A stretch of 27,324 bases of DNA from Thauera sp. (GTDB taxonomy: Bacteria; Pseudomonadota; Gammaproteobacteria; Burkholderiales; Rhodocyclaceae), in NCBI GenBank assembly GCA_003446655.1, contig DMCZ01000038.1, positions 12,041 to 39,364 of the forward strand, read 5' to 3'. Positions within the stretch are counted from its first letter, which is position 1; every line of letters starts with the position of its first letter. The notes below the pieces were generated by a model. It searched no databases. It was not told the DNA's origin and saw nothing but the letters and a program-made list of their open reading frames with translations. Below are positions 7,230-16,300 of the stretch, in pieces. The position numbers and the translations under genes were made by a program.

Positions 7230-7901
7230 ATGGCCGGCGTGGACAATGGGACGGCAGGTGCCGTCCGCCTTCGCATCACCGAAATCTTCGCATCGGTCCA
7301 GGGCGAATCGAGCCGGGTGGGCCTGCCCACGGTCTTCGTCCGCCTGACCGGCTGTCCGCTACGCTGCACCTGGTGCGACACCGCATACGCCTTTACCGGC
7401 GGCAGTTTGCGCACGCTCGACGACATCCTCGCCGAGGTTGCCAGCCACGGGCTGCGCCATGTGTGCGTGACCGGCGGCGAGCCACTCGCACAGAAGGGCT
7501 GCCTGGCGCTCATGAGCGCGCTGTGCGACGCCGGCCACGACGTCTCGCTCGAGACCAGCGGCGCCCTCGACATCGCCGAGGTCGATCCGCGCGTTTCCCG
7601 CATCGTGGACCTCAAGGCTCCCGGCTCGGGCGAAGTCGAGAAGAACCGCTACGAGAACATCCCGCTGCTTCGCCCGCATGACGAAGTGAAGATCGTGCTG
7701 GCCGACGTCGCCGATTACGACTGGGCGCGCGCGCAGATCGCCACCCACGCGCTTGATCGCCGCTGCAGCGTCCTGCTGTCACCGGTCGCCGGCGCACTTG
7801 AACCCGCCGAGCTGGCTGAATGGATCGTGCGCGATCGGCTGCCGGTGCGCTTCCAGCTCCAGCTCCACAAGATCCTGTGGAACGACGCCCGCGGGCGCTA
7901 G
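7230..7901 (+). CDS. queE: 7-carboxy-7-deazaguanine synthase QueE
   Basis: QueE (223 residues) is a radical-SAM enzyme converting 6-carboxy-tetrahydropterin to 7-carboxy-7-deazaguanine in queuosine biosynthesis. The [4Fe-4S] motif CPLRCTWC gives Cys42, Cys46 and Cys49 (Cx3Cx2C). The VTGGEPLAQ SAM-contact motif and EIFASVQGESSRVGLPTVFVR substrate-side region are present. The ATG lies 4 nt after the cpoB stop, so it is probably cotranscribed with tol-pal. queC follows after 73 nt. Confidence 0.95.
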   Translation: MAGVDNGTAGAVRLRITEIFASVQGESSRVGLPTVFVRLTGCPLRCTWCDTAYAFTGGSLRTLDDILAEVASHGLRHVCVTGGEPLAQKGCLALMSALCDAGHDVSLETSGALDIAEVDPRVSRIVDLKAPGSGEVEKNRYENIPLLRPHDEVKIVLADVADYDWARAQIATHALDRRCSVLLSPVAGALEPAELAEWIVRDRLPVRFQLQLHKILWNDARGR

Positions 7902-7974
7902 TCGATTACCCGCGGCGACAACCACGCCCTGCCGGCGGCGCTCGCACCGGCAGCTCCCTGACGGAAATTGCCTC

Positions 7975-8667
7975 ATGAACAAGACGCCCCGCGCCGTGGT
8001 CCTGCTCTCCGGCGGACTCGACTCCGCCACCTGTCTCGCCATTGCCCGCGACATGGGCTTCGAGTCCTACGCGTTGTCGGTCGCCTACGGCCAGCGCCAC
8101 GCCGCCGAACTCAATGCCTCACGGCGCGTCGCCGCGGCGCTGGGCGCGCGGGAGCACCGCACCGCCAGCGTCAATCTGGGCCAGTTCGGCGGTTCTGCGC
8201 TGACCGACCCCGGGATCGCGGTCCCGCTGGACGAGGACACGGGCGGCATTCCGGTCACCTATGTGCCGGCACGCAACACGGTGATGCTGTCGATCGCGCT
8301 TGCATGGGCTGAGGTGCTCGGCGCCAACGACATTTTCGTCGGCGTCAATGCAGTCGACTACTCCGGCTACCCGGATTGCCGGCCCGCCTTCATCGAGGCC
8401 TTCGAGCGCATGGCCAACCTCGCGACCAAGGCCGGCGTCGAGGGTGCGCGGCTGCGCATCCACGCGCCGCTGATCGACCTGTCGAAGGCCGACATCATCC
8501 GCCGCGGCGTGGCACTGGGCGTGGACTACGGCATCACCGTCACCTGCTACCAGGCTGACGACGAGGGCCGCGCCTGCGGCCGCTGCGAGGCCTGCCGGCT
8601 GCGCGCCGCGGGCTTCGCGGCGGCCGGCCTCGACGACCCCACGCCGTATCGGCCGCGCACCGCCTGA
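7975..8667 (+). CDS. queC: 7-cyano-7-deazaguanine synthase QueC
   Basis: QueC (230 residues) converts 7-carboxy-7-deazaguanine to preQ0 using ATP and ammonia. The PP-loop SGGLDSAT is at residues 12-19 and the zinc-binding cysteines are Cys191, Cys201, Cys204 and Cys207. The start at 7975 gives the normal N-terminus MNKTPRAVVLLSGGLDS; upstream in-frame codons are not QueC-like. Together with queE it supplies the second half of the preQ0 pathway; queD and queF are not in the window. Confidence 0.96.
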   Translation: MNKTPRAVVLLSGGLDSATCLAIARDMGFESYALSVAYGQRHAAELNASRRVAAALGAREHRTASVNLGQFGGSALTDPGIAVPLDEDTGGIPVTYVPARNTVMLSIALAWAEVLGANDIFVGVNAVDYSGYPDCRPAFIEAFERMANLATKAGVEGARLRIHAPLIDLSKADIIRRGVALGVDYGITVTCYQADDEGRACGRCEACRLRAAGFAAAGLDDPTPYRPRTA

Positions 8668-8725
8668 CGACGGCACCGGCCTTTCCTTTACACTCCCGGC
8701 TTCCGCCCCCGCTCCGGTCCTCATC

Positions 8726-9832
8726 ATGGAAGAAACCCTGGTCTCCGCCTCGACGATCGTCTGGCTTGCGCTCGCCGTCGGCGCCGTATTCGGCTTCGTT
8801 GCCCATCGCACCAATTTCTGCACCATGGGCGCGGTCTCCGACATCGTGAACATGGGCGACTGGAACCGCATGCGCATGTGGGCCCTTGCCATCGCGGTCG
8901 CCATCCTCGGCACCGGGGCCTTGCAGTGGCTGGGGCTGTTCGACGCGTCGAAGACGCTGTACACCGGCAGTCGCCTCACCTGGCTGGGACATCTGCTCGG
9001 CGGGGCCTGCTTCGGCATCGGCATGACCCTGGCGTCAGGCTGCGGCAGCAAGACCCTGATCCGCATCGGCGGGGGCAACCTGAAATCGATCGTGGTCTTC
9101 GTGTTCCTCGCCATCGGCGCCTACATGACGATGCGCGGTCTGTTCGGCGTGTGGCGTGTGGACTTCATCGACCCGCACGCGACCGAGCTTCCGCATGGCC
9201 AGGACATTCCTGCCTTCCTCGCCGCCGCTGGCCTCGAGCCGGTGACGGCCCTGCTGCTGGCCACCGCGGTCATCGGCGGAGGGCTGCTGCTGTGGTCACT
9301 CGCCAGTCGCGAGGCGTGGCGCACGGACGTGCTGCTGGGCGGCATCGTGGTCGGACTCACCATCATCGCCGGCTGGTACGTCTCAGGACACATCGGCTAC
9401 GTCGCCGAGCACCCCGAGACCCTGGAGGAAGCCTTCATCGCCACCAACAGCGGCCGGGCCGAATCGCTGACTTTCGTCGCCCCGGTCGCCTACACGCTCG
9501 AACTGCTTCTGCTGTGGAGCGACAAGAGCCGCGTCGTCACCTTCGGCATCGCCAGCGCCCTGGGCGTCATCATCGGCGCTGCGGTGCATGCGGTGCTCAG
9601 CCGTGGCTTCCGCATCGAAAGCTTCCGCGACACGGGCGACCTCGTGCGCCACATGGTCGGCGGCCTGCTGATGGGCTTTGGCGGGGTCACCGCGCTCGGG
9701 TGCACGATCGGCCAGGGCATTACGGGACTGTCGACCCTGGCCATCGGCTCCGTGCTCACCACGGCCGCAATCATCGCCGGCTCGGCCGTCACGCTCAAGG
9801 TCCAGTACTGGCTGCTGATGCGCGAGGCCTGA
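8726..9832 (+). CDS. YeeE/YedE family sulfur-compound transporter (TsuA-like)
   Basis: This 368-residue polytopic inner-membrane protein has about nine hydrophobic segments and the YeeE/YedE signatures: HRTNFCTMGA near the N-terminus, ASGCGSKTLIRIGGGN, and ALGCTIGQGITGLSTLA near the C-terminus. The cysteine in each motif corresponds to those proposed to relay thiosulfate in TsuA (YeeE). No yeeD/TusA-like partner is adjacent, although one usually accompanies YeeE. It sits 58 nt after queC and just before tRNA-Lys. The substrate (thiosulfate or another sulfur or selenium oxyanion) cannot be set from sequence. Confidence 0.88.
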   Translation: MEETLVSASTIVWLALAVGAVFGFVAHRTNFCTMGAVSDIVNMGDWNRMRMWALAIAVAILGTGALQWLGLFDASKTLYTGSRLTWLGHLLGGACFGIGMTLASGCGSKTLIRIGGGNLKSIVVFVFLAIGAYMTMRGLFGVWRVDFIDPHATELPHGQDIPAFLAAAGLEPVTALLLATAVIGGGLLLWSLASREAWRTDVLLGGIVVGLTIIAGWYVSGHIGYVAEHPETLEEAFIATNSGRAESLTFVAPVAYTLELLLLWSDKSRVVTFGIASALGVIIGAAVHAVLSRGFRIESFRDTGDLVRHMVGGLLMGFGGVTALGCTIGQGITGLSTLAIGSVLTTAAIIAGSAVTLKVQYWLLMREA

Positions 9833-9877
9833 GGCAAGGAGCCGCGCTGACCTGGCTGCCGCATTCGTTACGATCGC

Positions 9878-9907
9878 TTGACGTGTGCCGCAAAAAACAT
9901 CCATAAT
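9878..9907 (+). promoter_or_regulatory. Sigma-70 promoter of tRNA-Lys
   Basis: TTGACG (9878-9883) and CATAAT (9902-9907) are separated by 18 bp, each matching consensus at five of six positions. The predicted start near 9914 leaves a leader of about 9 nt before the mature tRNA. Confidence 0.75.
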
Positions 9908-9922
9908 CCGGCCTCGTTTTTC

Positions 9923-9998
9923 GGGTCGTTAGCTCAGCTGGTAGAGCAGCGGACTTTTAATCCGTTGGTCGCTGGTTCGAATCCAGCACGGCCTACCA
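9923..9998 (+). tRNA. tRNA-Lys (anticodon UUU)
   Basis: The 76-nt gene folds into a full cloverleaf. The acceptor GGGTCGT pairs with ACGGCCT, including two G-U pairs. The D-arm contains AGCTCAGCTGGTAGAGC, the anticodon stem GCGGA/TCCGT closes loop CTTTTAA with anticodon TTT, and the T-arm has GGTTCGAATCC. Discriminator A and CCA are encoded. It decodes AAA and AAG. Confidence 0.97.
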
Positions 9999-10009
9999 AG
10001 AAAACAGGG

Positions 10010-10039
10010 AAATGCCTCAGCTTCGGCTGGGGCATTTTC
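10010..10039 (+). terminator. Rho-independent terminator after tRNA-Lys
   Basis: A 12-bp stem (10010-10021 with 10026-10037, one G-U pair) is capped by the exceptionally stable C(UUCG)G tetraloop and followed by a short T stretch (TTTTCGTTT). It lies 12 nt after the tRNA CCA, and could also block the convergent diguanylate cyclase gene because the plus-strand A residues at 10001-10012 read as T on the other strand. Confidence 0.88.
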
Positions 10040-10100
10040 GTTTCCGTGCGGCGGATCGGCGGGCAAGGCCCGCTCGCTGCTGACGTCCAGGTGCCGAGGG

Positions 10101-11702
10101 TCACCCGGCGGTGACACCCACCCCGACCTCAGGCTGTACCTCACACTCAAAGACACAGCAGCGATTCCGGCCGGAGAGCTTGGCCTGGTACATGGCGTGG
10201 TCGGCCTGGCGCAGTAGCTGCTCCGCCTCGATGTCGCCATGCTGCGGGTAGTAGCTCACGCCGATGCTGCCGGACACCTGCAGGCTCAGGCCATCGATGT
10301 CGACGGGAGCGGCAATCGTGGCGAGCAGGCGCTCGATCAGAGGCGCGCTGAGCGACGCCTCGGCGAGGTCGGTGAAGATCGCAGCGAATTCATCCCCTCC
10401 CAGCCTCGCAACCGTGTCGACATCACGCAATACGGCGCGCATCCGACGCGCGATCTCGACCAGCACGCGGTCTCCCACCTCATGGCCATGCGTGTCGTTG
10501 ACCGCCTTGAAGCCATCCAGGTCGATGTAGGCGAGCACCAGGAACTGCTGATTGCGCCGGACGCGGCGCATGTCCTGGCGCAGCCGGTCGGCGAGCAGCG
10601 TCCGGTTCGGCAGGCCGGTCAGGGCATCGTGCCAGGCGATGCGCTGAAGGGCGGCCTGGGCCTCGACGAGCGCCGCGACCGATTGCGCGAGTTGCCGGTT
10701 GCGGCGCGACAGCACGACCAGCAGGCCGAACACCAGCGCAGAGACAGCGCCGAATGCGATGATGAAATTCGCATACCGAGTCCACACATCCCGCCAGGAA
10801 AACGGCGGCGCATGGTCGAAGGGCGGCAGCCGCAGGCTGCGCGCGAGGGTCTCGACCGGCAGATAGTCCAGCGGCGGCGAAAACCCTGCGATTCCCGCCG
10901 CGCGCGCGGCCGGATGAGAGGCTTCGAGCCCGAGCAGCGCTGTCGAGATACGCCTCACCGTGGACCTGTCGACATGTGGCAAGGCCACGAACGGCCACTC
11001 GGGATACAGCCTGGTCGACACCGCGAACGGGTAACCCGCCAGCGCCTGCGGGTTGAGCACCACGAGCTGCGACGCGTCCAGCCGCCCTTCGGCCACGAGG
11101 CTCTCGATGATGCCGGTGCGGATGAAACCGGCATCGGCACGCCCGTCGAGCACCGCCTCGACCACGGCATCGTGGCGCCCGACGACGAGCAGGTCGAGTT
11201 CGTCGGGGACGCGGATGCCGACCTGCATCAGCTCGAAGGCCTGGGCCTGGTAGCCACCGAGGTAGCGTGGCCCGGCGATCGCGACCCGCCGCCCCTTCAG
11301 GTCGCGCAAATCCGTGATGTCACCCCGTCCGGCGCGCACGATGATGCAGCCTCCGAGACTGCTCACTGCCTGGCCCGATTCGCTCGACACCACCGTCGCG
11401 AGCGCACCCGACAGGCTGTTGTGGCTGCGCAATTCGAGATAGTGACTGGGGTTGGTCATGACCAGATCGACCCGATGCGCGGCAACCGCCTCCTCGAGCT
11501 CCTGCTGCTCGAGGACCTCGAGCACGACGCGCGTGCCGCCCAGCCTCTCCGAGAGGTATTCGGCAAGGGGCTGGTAGCGCTCGATCATCAGCGGCTTGGG
11601 GCGGAAGGCAAACACGCCGAGCGTCAGGCGGTCCGCTGCCTGGGCGACGGCGCCGAGCAGCAGGAGCGCGGCCAGCACGGCGCGAAGCATGCTTGCGATC
11701 AC
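10101..11702 (-). CDS. Diguanylate cyclase with PhnD-like periplasmic sensor
   Basis: This 533-residue inner-membrane protein has a signal-peptide-like N-terminus (residues 1-22), a periplasmic PhnD/phosphonate-binding-protein-like domain (about 25-295; LTLGVFAFRPKPLMIERYQPLAEYL), one membrane helix (about 311-332) and a C-terminal GGDEF domain (about 355-515). The active site RLGGDEF is intact at 435-439 and the product-inhibition I-site RDVD sits at 426-429, so it should synthesise cyclic di-GMP. The GTG start at 11702 overlaps the upstream gene's TGA (GTGA), indicating translational coupling; an ATG at 11690 is the alternative. The ligand is unknown. Confidence 0.9.
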   Translation of the reverse strand: MIASMLRAVLAALLLLGAVAQAADRLTLGVFAFRPKPLMIERYQPLAEYLSERLGGTRVVLEVLEQQELEEAVAAHRVDLVMTNPSHYLELRSHNSLSGALATVVSSESGQAVSSLGGCIIVRAGRGDITDLRDLKGRRVAIAGPRYLGGYQAQAFELMQVGIRVPDELDLLVVGRHDAVVEAVLDGRADAGFIRTGIIESLVAEGRLDASQLVVLNPQALAGYPFAVSTRLYPEWPFVALPHVDRSTVRRISTALLGLEASHPAARAAGIAGFSPPLDYLPVETLARSLRLPPFDHAPPFSWRDVWTRYANFIIAFGAVSALVFGLLVVLSRRNRQLAQSVAALVEAQAALQRIAWHDALTGLPNRTLLADRLRQDMRRVRRNQQFLVLAYIDLDGFKAVNDTHGHEVGDRVLVEIARRMRAVLRDVDTVARLGGDEFAAIFTDLAEASLSAPLIERLLATIAAPVDIDGLSLQVSGSIGVSYYPQHGDIEAEQLLRQADHAMYQAKLSGRNRCCVFECEVQPEVGVGVTAG

Positions 11703-12670
11703 TGCGCCTCGCCGTTTCGGGGCAGGAAGGACGGATCGATCAGACCCGAGAGTTCGTCCGCGACCTTGAGACGCCCCGTTCGCAGCATCAATACGTTGAG
11801 CGCGCGCGCCGCAGGCAGGATGCCGCGCGCCCCGGTCATGTCGAGAAAACTTAGATTGCCAGCCGCATCCGGGAGGTTGAGGCCGGCAAAACTTCGCTCC
11901 ATCTCGTCGAAGCTCAGGCCACGCCAGGCGGCGATGCGGCGCAAGGCGTCCTCGCGATTGACCCGCAGGTGGGCGAGCGCCCGGAAATGCCCGACCAGCA
12001 GAGCCTCGATCGCGTCACGACGCGACGAAAGCCGCTCGCTGCGCACCGCCAGGACATCGAATATGACACCAGGAAACTGACGGCTATCGAACAGCCTCCG
12101 TGCGCCCTCCCGCCCGAGCAAGCTGCTCGTGGGCTCGTAACCGATGGCGAGGTCGACCTCCCCGGCCCGCCACGCATCGAGCTGGCGGTCCGGTGCAATA
12201 TCGAGCACGGTGACGTCGGCCTCCTCGAGCCCGGCCGCCTCGAGCAACTTCTGCAGCACCACCTCGCCTACCGCGCCACGCTCGACGGCGATCCGGCGCC
12301 CGGCGATATCGGCCAGCGTCCTGATCGATGGCCGCGCCATGACCATGTCTGCGCCGACCGAACTATCGAAGACAAGGACGACGGTCAGCGCCACTCCGCT
12401 CGCACGCACCGCCAGCACCTCGTCGAGCGTCAGCGCAGCGGCGTCTATCTCGCCTGCCTGCAAGGCGGCGACCGAAGCACCCGCAGCGTGCCCCTCACGC
12501 AGCTGCACGCCGTCCGCAAGCCAGCCGAAGGCCCGTGCCAGGTAGAGCGGCTCGTAGCCAGGCCAGGGGTGAATGCCGACAGTGAGCGGCTTGTCGGAAG
12601 CGCATGCGCCCGCCACTGCCGGGCTGGCTGCAAGCGCGGCGAGACGAAGGAGAAAATCGCGACGCAGCAT
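11699..12670 (-). CDS. Orphan SsuA/THI5-like substrate-binding protein
   Basis: The 323-residue protein resembles ABC-transporter periplasmic binding proteins of the nitrate/sulfonate/thiamine-precursor (NMT1/THI5) group, with VGIHPWPGYEPLYLARAFGWL and AALQAGEIDAAALTLDEVLA. The N-terminus MLRRDFLLRLAALAA has a twin-arginine-like motif. Cys23 after AGA could be lipidated, although the lipobox is poor. I chose the ATG at 12670 because it opens this export signal; upstream in-frame sequence is not protein-like. No permease or ATPase gene is nearby; instead it is coupled to a diguanylate cyclase with a different binding-protein fold, which suggests a signalling role. Confidence 0.85.
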   Translation of the reverse strand: MLRRDFLLRLAALAASPAVAGACASDKPLTVGIHPWPGYEPLYLARAFGWLADGVQLREGHAAGASVAALQAGEIDAAALTLDEVLAVRASGVALTVVLVFDSSVGADMVMARPSIRTLADIAGRRIAVERGAVGEVVLQKLLEAAGLEEADVTVLDIAPDRQLDAWRAGEVDLAIGYEPTSSLLGREGARRLFDSRQFPGVIFDVLAVRSERLSSRRDAIEALLVGHFRALAHLRVNREDALRRIAAWRGLSFDEMERSFAGLNLPDAAGNLSFLDMTGARGILPAARALNVLMLRTGRLKVADELSGLIDPSFLPRNGEAQ

Positions 12671-12743
12671 GGGGAGCGAGTTTAACGAAAGCGAACGGTC
12701 CGCTTGCCTGCGACCGCATGCGGGCCGTGGACAAATGCACGCA

Positions 12744-12772
12744 TGGACCCGATCCGGTAAATCTGGTATAGT
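12744..12772 (+). promoter_or_regulatory. Extended -10 promoter for infA
   Basis: TGGACC (12744-12749) and TATAGT (12767-12772) are 17 bp apart, and TGG directly before the -10 supplies an extended -10 element. The predicted start is near 12779, about 320 nt upstream of the infA ATG. It is divergent from the binding-protein gene. Confidence 0.65.
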
Positions 12773-13101
12773 TTTCGCTGCATATTTTCCCGGAATCGAA
12801 TGTACGCGTTCAATCCGGGACGCGGCACAGAAGGTGTGTCGTGAATTCACCCTTTCCGGCAGCGGTCCCGAGCGCCCCGCGTACGCTCCACAACTTCTCG
12901 CCTTCGCTGCCCGTGTCGCGCAAACATCCGCCGACGCGTCACCGCAACACCCCCGAGCAGCCCGCCGGTAACGCGCTGCAAGCATCAGGGCCATGCCGCG
13001 CCACAGCGCGGCATTCGCCAGACCCCGGCTTGCCGCGGCGGAGCGAGCCCACCCGGTGTCGAGCACACGTCGGCCCCGGCACAACGACAAGGAGCCCTTA
13101 C
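12773..13101 (+). promoter_or_regulatory. Long structured 5' leader of infA
   Basis: No convincing gene occupies this stretch. Two hairpins stand out. At 12788-12820, TCCCGGA pairs with TCCGGGA (7 bp), then after a small internal loop GAATG pairs with CGTTC around a TACG tetraloop, right at the predicted 5' end. At 12993-13014, ATGCCGCGC and GCGCGGCAT form a perfect 9-bp stem around CACA. Neither has a T-run. The infA reading frame is open back to a GTG at 12841. A leader of this size suggests post-transcriptional control, for example by temperature or ribosome state, but no known family is recognised. Confidence 0.5.
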
Positions 13102-13368
13102 ATGGCCAAGGAAGAACTCATCGAAATGCATGGATCCGTCACCGAAGTGCTGCCCGACGGCCGCTATCGCGTAACGCTGGACAACGGTCACAACCTGATC
13201 GCCTATTCGGGCGGCAAGATGCGCAAGCACCACATCCGCATCATCGCGGGCGACAACGTCTCGCTCGAGATGTCGCCCTACGACCTGAGCAAGGGTCGGA
13301 TCACGTTCCGCCACCTGCCGGGTCGCCCCGCCGGGGCCGCGGCCGCTCCGCCGCCGCGCCGCCGCTGA
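13102..13368 (+). CDS. infA: Translation initiation factor IF-1, C-terminally extended paralogue
   Basis: IF-1 binds the 30S A site and helps initiation. The first 71 residues (MAKEELIEMHGSVTEVLPDG through PYDLSKGRITFRH) form the OB-fold with the family's GKMRK and DLSKGRI motifs. The protein is 88 residues, against 72 for standard IF-1, because of a basic Pro/Ala/Arg tail ending PPPRRR. Betaproteobacteria often carry such a longer second infA besides the one in the ribosomal-protein cluster; this one is away from ribosomal genes. A strong AAGGAG lies 7 nt before the ATG. Confidence 0.94.
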   Translation: MAKEELIEMHGSVTEVLPDGRYRVTLDNGHNLIAYSGGKMRKHHIRIIAGDNVSLEMSPYDLSKGRITFRHLPGRPAGAAAAPPPRRR

Positions 13369-13376
13369 TCCACGGC

Positions 13377-13395
13377 GCCCCGTCGAAAACGGGGC
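13377..13395. terminator. Hairpin between convergent infA and GGDEF-EAL gene
   Basis: GCCCCGT (13377-13383) pairs with ACGGGGC (13389-13395) around CGAAA. It lies exactly in the gap between the two convergent stop codons and probably acts on both strands, but lacks a good T-run on either side. Confidence 0.5.
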
Positions 13396-16300
13396 TCAAC
13401 CGGCTTTATCCAGGCTTCGCGCGCGCAGCAGGCGGGCGAACGCCGGCGCATCGACAGGGCGACTGAACAGGTAGCCCTGGTATGTGCTGCAACCGAGCGT
13501 ACGCAGGATTTCGAGCTGCGCTTCGGATTCCACACCCTCCGCTGTCGTCTCGAAGCCGAGGCCGCGCGCCATCGCAATGGTGGCCGTGACGATCGCCCGG
13601 TCGCTTTCGTCCGTGGCGATCCCGCCCACGAAGCTCTGATCCACCTTCAGCTTGCCGATCGGGAAACGCTTCAGGTAGGCCAGCGACGAGTAGCCGGTTC
13701 CGAAGTCATCCACCGCCAGCGCCACGCCGAGCGCGCGCAGGCTCTGCAGCGTGTTTACTGCCTGCTCGACATCGTCCATCAGCGCCGACTCGGTAATCTC
13801 GAGCTCCAGACGGTTCGCAGGCAGCCCCGTCTCGCGCAGCACCTCGGCCACCAGCCCGACCAGCTCGCGCTCGTGGAACTGTCGCACCGACAGGTTCACC
13901 GACACCACCCCGAAATCCAGTCCGGCATCCAGCCAGGCCCGCGCCTGCTGGCATGCCTCGCGCAGCACCCAGGCACCGATCGGCACGATCAGACCGGTTT
14001 CCTCGGCAAGCGGAATGAAGCGGTCGGGCCGCACGAGCATCTCGCCCGGCGGCTGCCAGCGCAGCAGGGCCTCGGCGCCCACACGTCCATCCTCGAGGCT
14101 CACCAGCGGCTGATAGTGGATCAGCAGCTCGCCACGCTCGAGCGCCCGGCGTAGCCTCATCTCCATCTGCATGCGCTCGCTGACTGCTGCGGTGAGTTCG
14201 CTCGAGTAAAAGCAGAAGCTGTCGCGACCGCGCGCCTTGGCCTGGTGCAACGCGGCATCGGCGTGCTGGATGAGTCCCGTGGCGGTGTCGCTGTCGTCCG
14301 GGAACAGACTGATGCCGATGCTGGCGCTGACGATCACCTCCTGCCCATCGGCAACGCAGAAGGGCTGCTGCACCCGTTGCGTCAGCTTGCTGGCGACGCT
14401 GGCTGCGGCGTCGGCGGACTCGAGCTCCTCGATCACGACGAGGAACTCGTCGCCACCCAGGCGCGCGAGCGTGTCGTCGTCACGCAACCCGGCGCGCAGG
14501 CGGGCCGAGACGGCCTGGATGAGCGCATCCCCGGCCGGATGGCCAAGGCTGTCATTCACGTTCTTGAAGCGGTCCAGATCAATGAACAGCACACCCACCC
14601 TGCTGCGGTGACGGCGCGCTTGCTCGATCGCGTGCTCGAGCCGCGACTGCACCAGCAGGCGGTTCGGCAGGTCGGTGAGGGGGTCATAGTGGGTCAGGTG
14701 CTCGAGCTGCTGCTCCGAGCGCTTGAGCTGGGTGAGATCGGTGAAGACGCCGACGTAGTGGCTCGGCTCACCCGCCTCGTCGCGCACGGTGCTCAACGTG
14801 AGCCACTGCGGATACACCTCACCGTTCGCGCGTCGATTCCAGACCTCCCCCTGCCAGTAGCCTACCTGCTTGAGGCTCGCCCACATCGCCTGGTAGAACG
14901 TGCGCTCATGACGGCCGGAACGCAGCAGGCTGGGGTTGCGGCCGATCACTTCGTCGGCGCTGTAGCCGGTGATCTCGCTGTAGGCCGGGTTGACCGCGAC
15001 GATGCGCGGTTCGAGCGTGGTGATCACCACGCCGTCGCGCGTGCTCTCGAACACCGCCGATGACTGCCGCAGCGCGGCCTCGGCGCGTACCTTCTGCACC
15101 GCGAGCGCCGTGATGCGGGCGAACTCCTCGACCAGGTCGAGCTCATCCTGATCAGGCACGTGGGGCGTGGCATGGTAGCTGGCGAAGGTGCCCAGCACCT
15201 GGCCATGGGTGTCCTTGAACGGCACCGACCAGCAGGCCCGCAAGCCGGCGCGCGCGGTCACCGCCTCGAAGCCTTGCCAGAGCGGATGCTGCGCGATGTC
15301 CTCGACGATCACACGTCCGCCACGGAAGGCCGCAGTGCCGCATGAGCCACGGCCCTCGCCGATCTGCAGGCCCTCGACCGCAGCATTGTAGAAATCCGGC
15401 AGCCGGGGCGCGGCACCAACATGCAGCCGTCCGCTACGAGCGTCGAGCAACAGGATGGACACCCGCATCTCCGGCACCAGATCCTCGAGGCTGCGCGCGA
15501 TCATGCCGAGGATGACGGGCAGTGGCTGACTGGCGACGACGCCGTCGAGCACCGCAGCGCGCGCCGACCGCAACTGCTCGGCCCGCCTCGTCGCCGTGAT
15601 GTCGGTCCACACGCCCGCAACCTCCAGCGGCTCACCGGCTCGCCGCGGCATCACGCGCAGTTCGTCGCGCACCCAGATCATCCGCCCGTCCCGGCAGCGG
15701 AAGCGGTACTCGTGGCACAACTGCCCCTCCTCGATCAGCCGGGCAGCGCGCGCAAGAACGTCCCCGCGCATGACCGGATCGAGATTGGCAGCCCACCAGC
15801 CCGGCGCCATGGTCTCGGCCGCGCTGTAGCCGGTCAGGCGCTCGACGTTGTCGCTGACCCAGGTCACCATCAGCGTCCCATCCGTCATGCGCAGGCCATA
15901 GAGCACCGTCGAGCCCGTCGCCAGCAGGCGCTCGAGCCGCTCGGTGGTCATGCGCCACTGAGCGCGCTCGCGCTCGATCGCGGCCTGGCGCCAGGCCTTC
16001 TCCAGCCTGACCGGCAGTTCATGCAGGAAGGCATCGTGGCGAACAAGATGATCGTCCACGCCCTCGTGCGTGACGAACGCCTCGCTGTGCGGATCCGTCA
16101 GCAGCAGCACGGGTGCTGCAAGGCCGCGCTCCACGCGCAGGATGTGGGCGAGCTCGAGCCCTTCACCGTCAGGCAGCGTCTGCGCGATCAGCACCTGATC
16201 GGGCGGGGATCCGTCGTTTGCCGGCAGGGCCGCGAGCGCCGCGGCGATCGTATGCACGACGTCGAGCACGATGTTGGGCATGTTGCGCGCCAGACAGTCC

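Noticed and set aside
7902..7974. preQ1 riboswitch before queC
   Set aside because: I see no pseudoknot-type hairpin and A-rich tail; the stretch is GC-rich without recognised structure.
9923..9998. tRNA-Lys 3' end as an integration site of a mobile element
   Set aside because: No integrase gene and no repeated copy of the tRNA 3' end were seen in the window.
10239..12080. 613-codon plus-strand open frame opposite the diguanylate cyclase and binding-protein genes
   Set aside because: It is a GC-rich shadow frame; both minus-strand genes have clear domains and motifs.
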